The position numbers were made by a program, and so were the translations under genes. From the NCBI GenBank assembly GCA_021780625.1, contig JAJXYI010000137.1:1-6795 (forward strand): a stretch of 6,795 bases of DNA, in the 5' to 3' direction. The stretch comes from a bacterium (GTDB lineage Bacteria > Verrucomicrobiota > Verrucomicrobiae > Opitutales > Opitutaceae). The notes below the pieces were generated by a model. That model did not search any database and was not told where the DNA came from. It saw nothing but the letters and a program-made list of their open reading frames with translations. This document shows, piece after piece, positions 6,323 to 6,795 of the stretch (the first letter of the stretch is position 1; each line of letters begins with the position of its first letter).

Positions 6323-6619
6323 TCAGGAGGACTTGCCCTTGCCGTGGCAGGAGGACTTCGCCTTGCACGAGCTCTTGGTCTTGCAGGAACTCTTCGCCTT
6401 GCACGAGCTCTTCGCATGGCACGACGACTTGTCCGCCGCCGGAGCCGGGGCGGCCTTGCCGTTGCAGCCGCTCTTGCCGTTGCAGGACGCCTTCTGGCAG
6501 GTCTTGCACTGGCCGGCATCGGTGCCCGCATCAGCGGCGCGAAGGTTGGTGGTCAGTGCACCGGCATAAAGACCGGCAACAGCAGCACAGGCGAGAAGCG
6601 TGGAGACTTTCTTGTTCAT
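6323..6619 (-). CDS. Secreted Cys-rich RiPP precursor, bufferin-like, with KSSC repeats
   Basis: A 98-residue peptide. MNKK followed by a hydrophobic stretch (5-24) is a Sec-type signal peptide, with likely cleavage near LRA-AD at about residue 28. The mature part has nine cysteines in two modules. The first holds CKTC at 38-41 and two CNGK units, at 46-49 and 52-55. An Ala/Pro linker (56-62) follows, then five hexapeptides KSSC(K/H)(A/T/G) from residue 64 to 93 with cysteines at 67, 73, 79, 85 and 91, then KGKSS. It is very basic, and Lys, Ser, Cys, Ala and Gly make up most of it. It lies directly upstream of the MNIO gene, the place of the BufA/GigP precursor. Family knowledge: bufferins are exported, modified at cysteines and bind copper. 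The canonical EGKCG motif is absent, so assignment rests on context, signal peptide and cysteine spacing. The ATG at 6619 is set by the signal peptide, and the leader lacks a Shine-Dalgarno sequence. Confidence 0.88.
   Translation of the reverse strand: MNKKVSTLLACAAVAGLYAGALTTNLRAADAGTDAGQCKTCQKASCNGKSGCNGKAAPAPAADKSSCHAKSSCKAKSSCKTKSSCKAKSSCHGKGKSS
6341..6430 (-). repeat. Five in-frame 18-bp tandem repeats within the precursor gene
   Basis: Units lie at 6341-6358, 6359-6376, 6377-6394, 6395-6412 and 6413-6430, each encoding KSSC plus two variable residues. The second and fourth units are identical in protein and nearly so in DNA, hinting at duplication of a 36-bp block. All units keep K, S, S and C while positions 5-6 vary as K/H and A/T/G. 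This points to selection on the cysteine motif and possible change in copy number by slippage or unequal recombination. Confidence 0.92.
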
Positions 6620-6795
6620 GGTGGGATCGGATTGAGTGAGGATCTTGTTTTTCCGGCGTCGCCTCCGAATGGATGCGATAACAGGCACCGGTACCAATAA
6701 GAGAAACTAAGCGCCTGCATTATTCCCACAAATTGTCTTTTTGCGCTCAGACTATTATTAGTTGCTCATCACCAATTGTTTCCGAATTTGGTTTT
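6620..6795 (-). promoter_or_regulatory. AT-rich upstream region of the RiPP operon (promoter expected)
   Basis: No gene is seen in these 176 bp. GC content falls to about 38% in 6701-6795 (36 of 95 bases), far below the rest of the window, as expected of a promoter region. A near-palindrome, GGCACCGGTACC, lies at 6684-6695, and an imperfect CCAATT/AATTTGG inverted repeat lies near 6773-6791. The operon promoter, presumably read by the encoded ECF factor, should be here, but I could not single out a -35/-10 pair. The 40 nt before the precursor ATG are C/A-rich and contain no Shine-Dalgarno sequence. Confidence 0.5.

Noticed and set aside
6341..6430. CRISPR array
   Set aside because: The repeats are contiguous 18-bp in-frame coding units without spacers.
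6235..6531. Upstream extension of the MNIO frame to 6531, giving 393 residues
   Set aside because: The extra 99 residues are Arg/Ala/Pro-rich and are the antiphase reading of the precursor repeats. DUF692 homology begins just after the ATG at 6234.
6620..6697. Precursor start at 6697
   Set aside because: It would put an Arg-rich stretch (RRRRRK) before a clear signal peptide. The ATG at 6619 gives a normal MNKK signal sequence.
6659..6712. A specific ECF -35/-10 promoter in the operon leader
   Set aside because: Several GTACC- and TGTTATC-like pieces exist, but no pair with proper spacing stood out. Naming one would be a guess.

Overview
The window is GC-rich DNA (roughly 70% by eye) from a Gram-negative bacterium. 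The style of the intergenic repeats, the C/A-rich leaders without Shine-Dalgarno sequences and the type of anti-sigma factor suggest Verrucomicrobiota, perhaps Opitutae. That placement is inference from recalled patterns and was not tested. No tRNA, rRNA, CRISPR array, transposase or phage gene was seen.

Left part, + strand (1-2368): the 3' portion of a cNMP-binding/CBS/DUF294 nucleotidyltransferase-like regulator runs in from outside the window. A DnaQ-type DEDDh 3'-5' exonuclease follows 10 bp later. This pair is a recurrent bacterial gene pair, often near acetate-type symporters.

Middle (2369-2541): a 173-bp gap between convergent genes is packed with repeats. Two arrays of degenerate 7-bp repeats lie in opposite orientation around a CACGGAGA-type element, and an exact 9-bp direct repeat is also present. 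The arrays could form a long imperfect stem in + strand RNA.

Right part, - strand (6619 down to 2542): six genes read in one direction and form a bufferin/gig-type RiPP operon. In transcription order they are a secreted Cys-rich precursor peptide, a DUF692 MNIO iron oxygenase (BufB/GigA-like), a DUF2063 partner protein (BufC/GigB-like), a DoxX membrane protein (BufD/GigT-like), an ECF sigma factor and a single-pass anti-sigma factor. Spacing is tight, with ATGA overlaps at MNIO/DUF2063 and sigma/anti-sigma and a 9-bp gap between DoxX and sigma. Two larger gaps, 88 bp after the precursor and 95 bp before DoxX, each contain an inverted repeat.

Proposed logic: the precursor is exported, and its cysteines are modified by the MNIO enzyme with its DUF2063 partner to make a metal-binding peptide. 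DoxX acts in the membrane, and the sigma/anti-sigma pair senses an envelope or metal signal and feeds back on the operon. The most unusual component is the precursor. Its C-terminal half is five perfect hexapeptide repeats, KSSC(K/H)(A/T/G), and not the EGKCG-type motifs typical of described bufferins. It may therefore be an undescribed MNIO substrate class.
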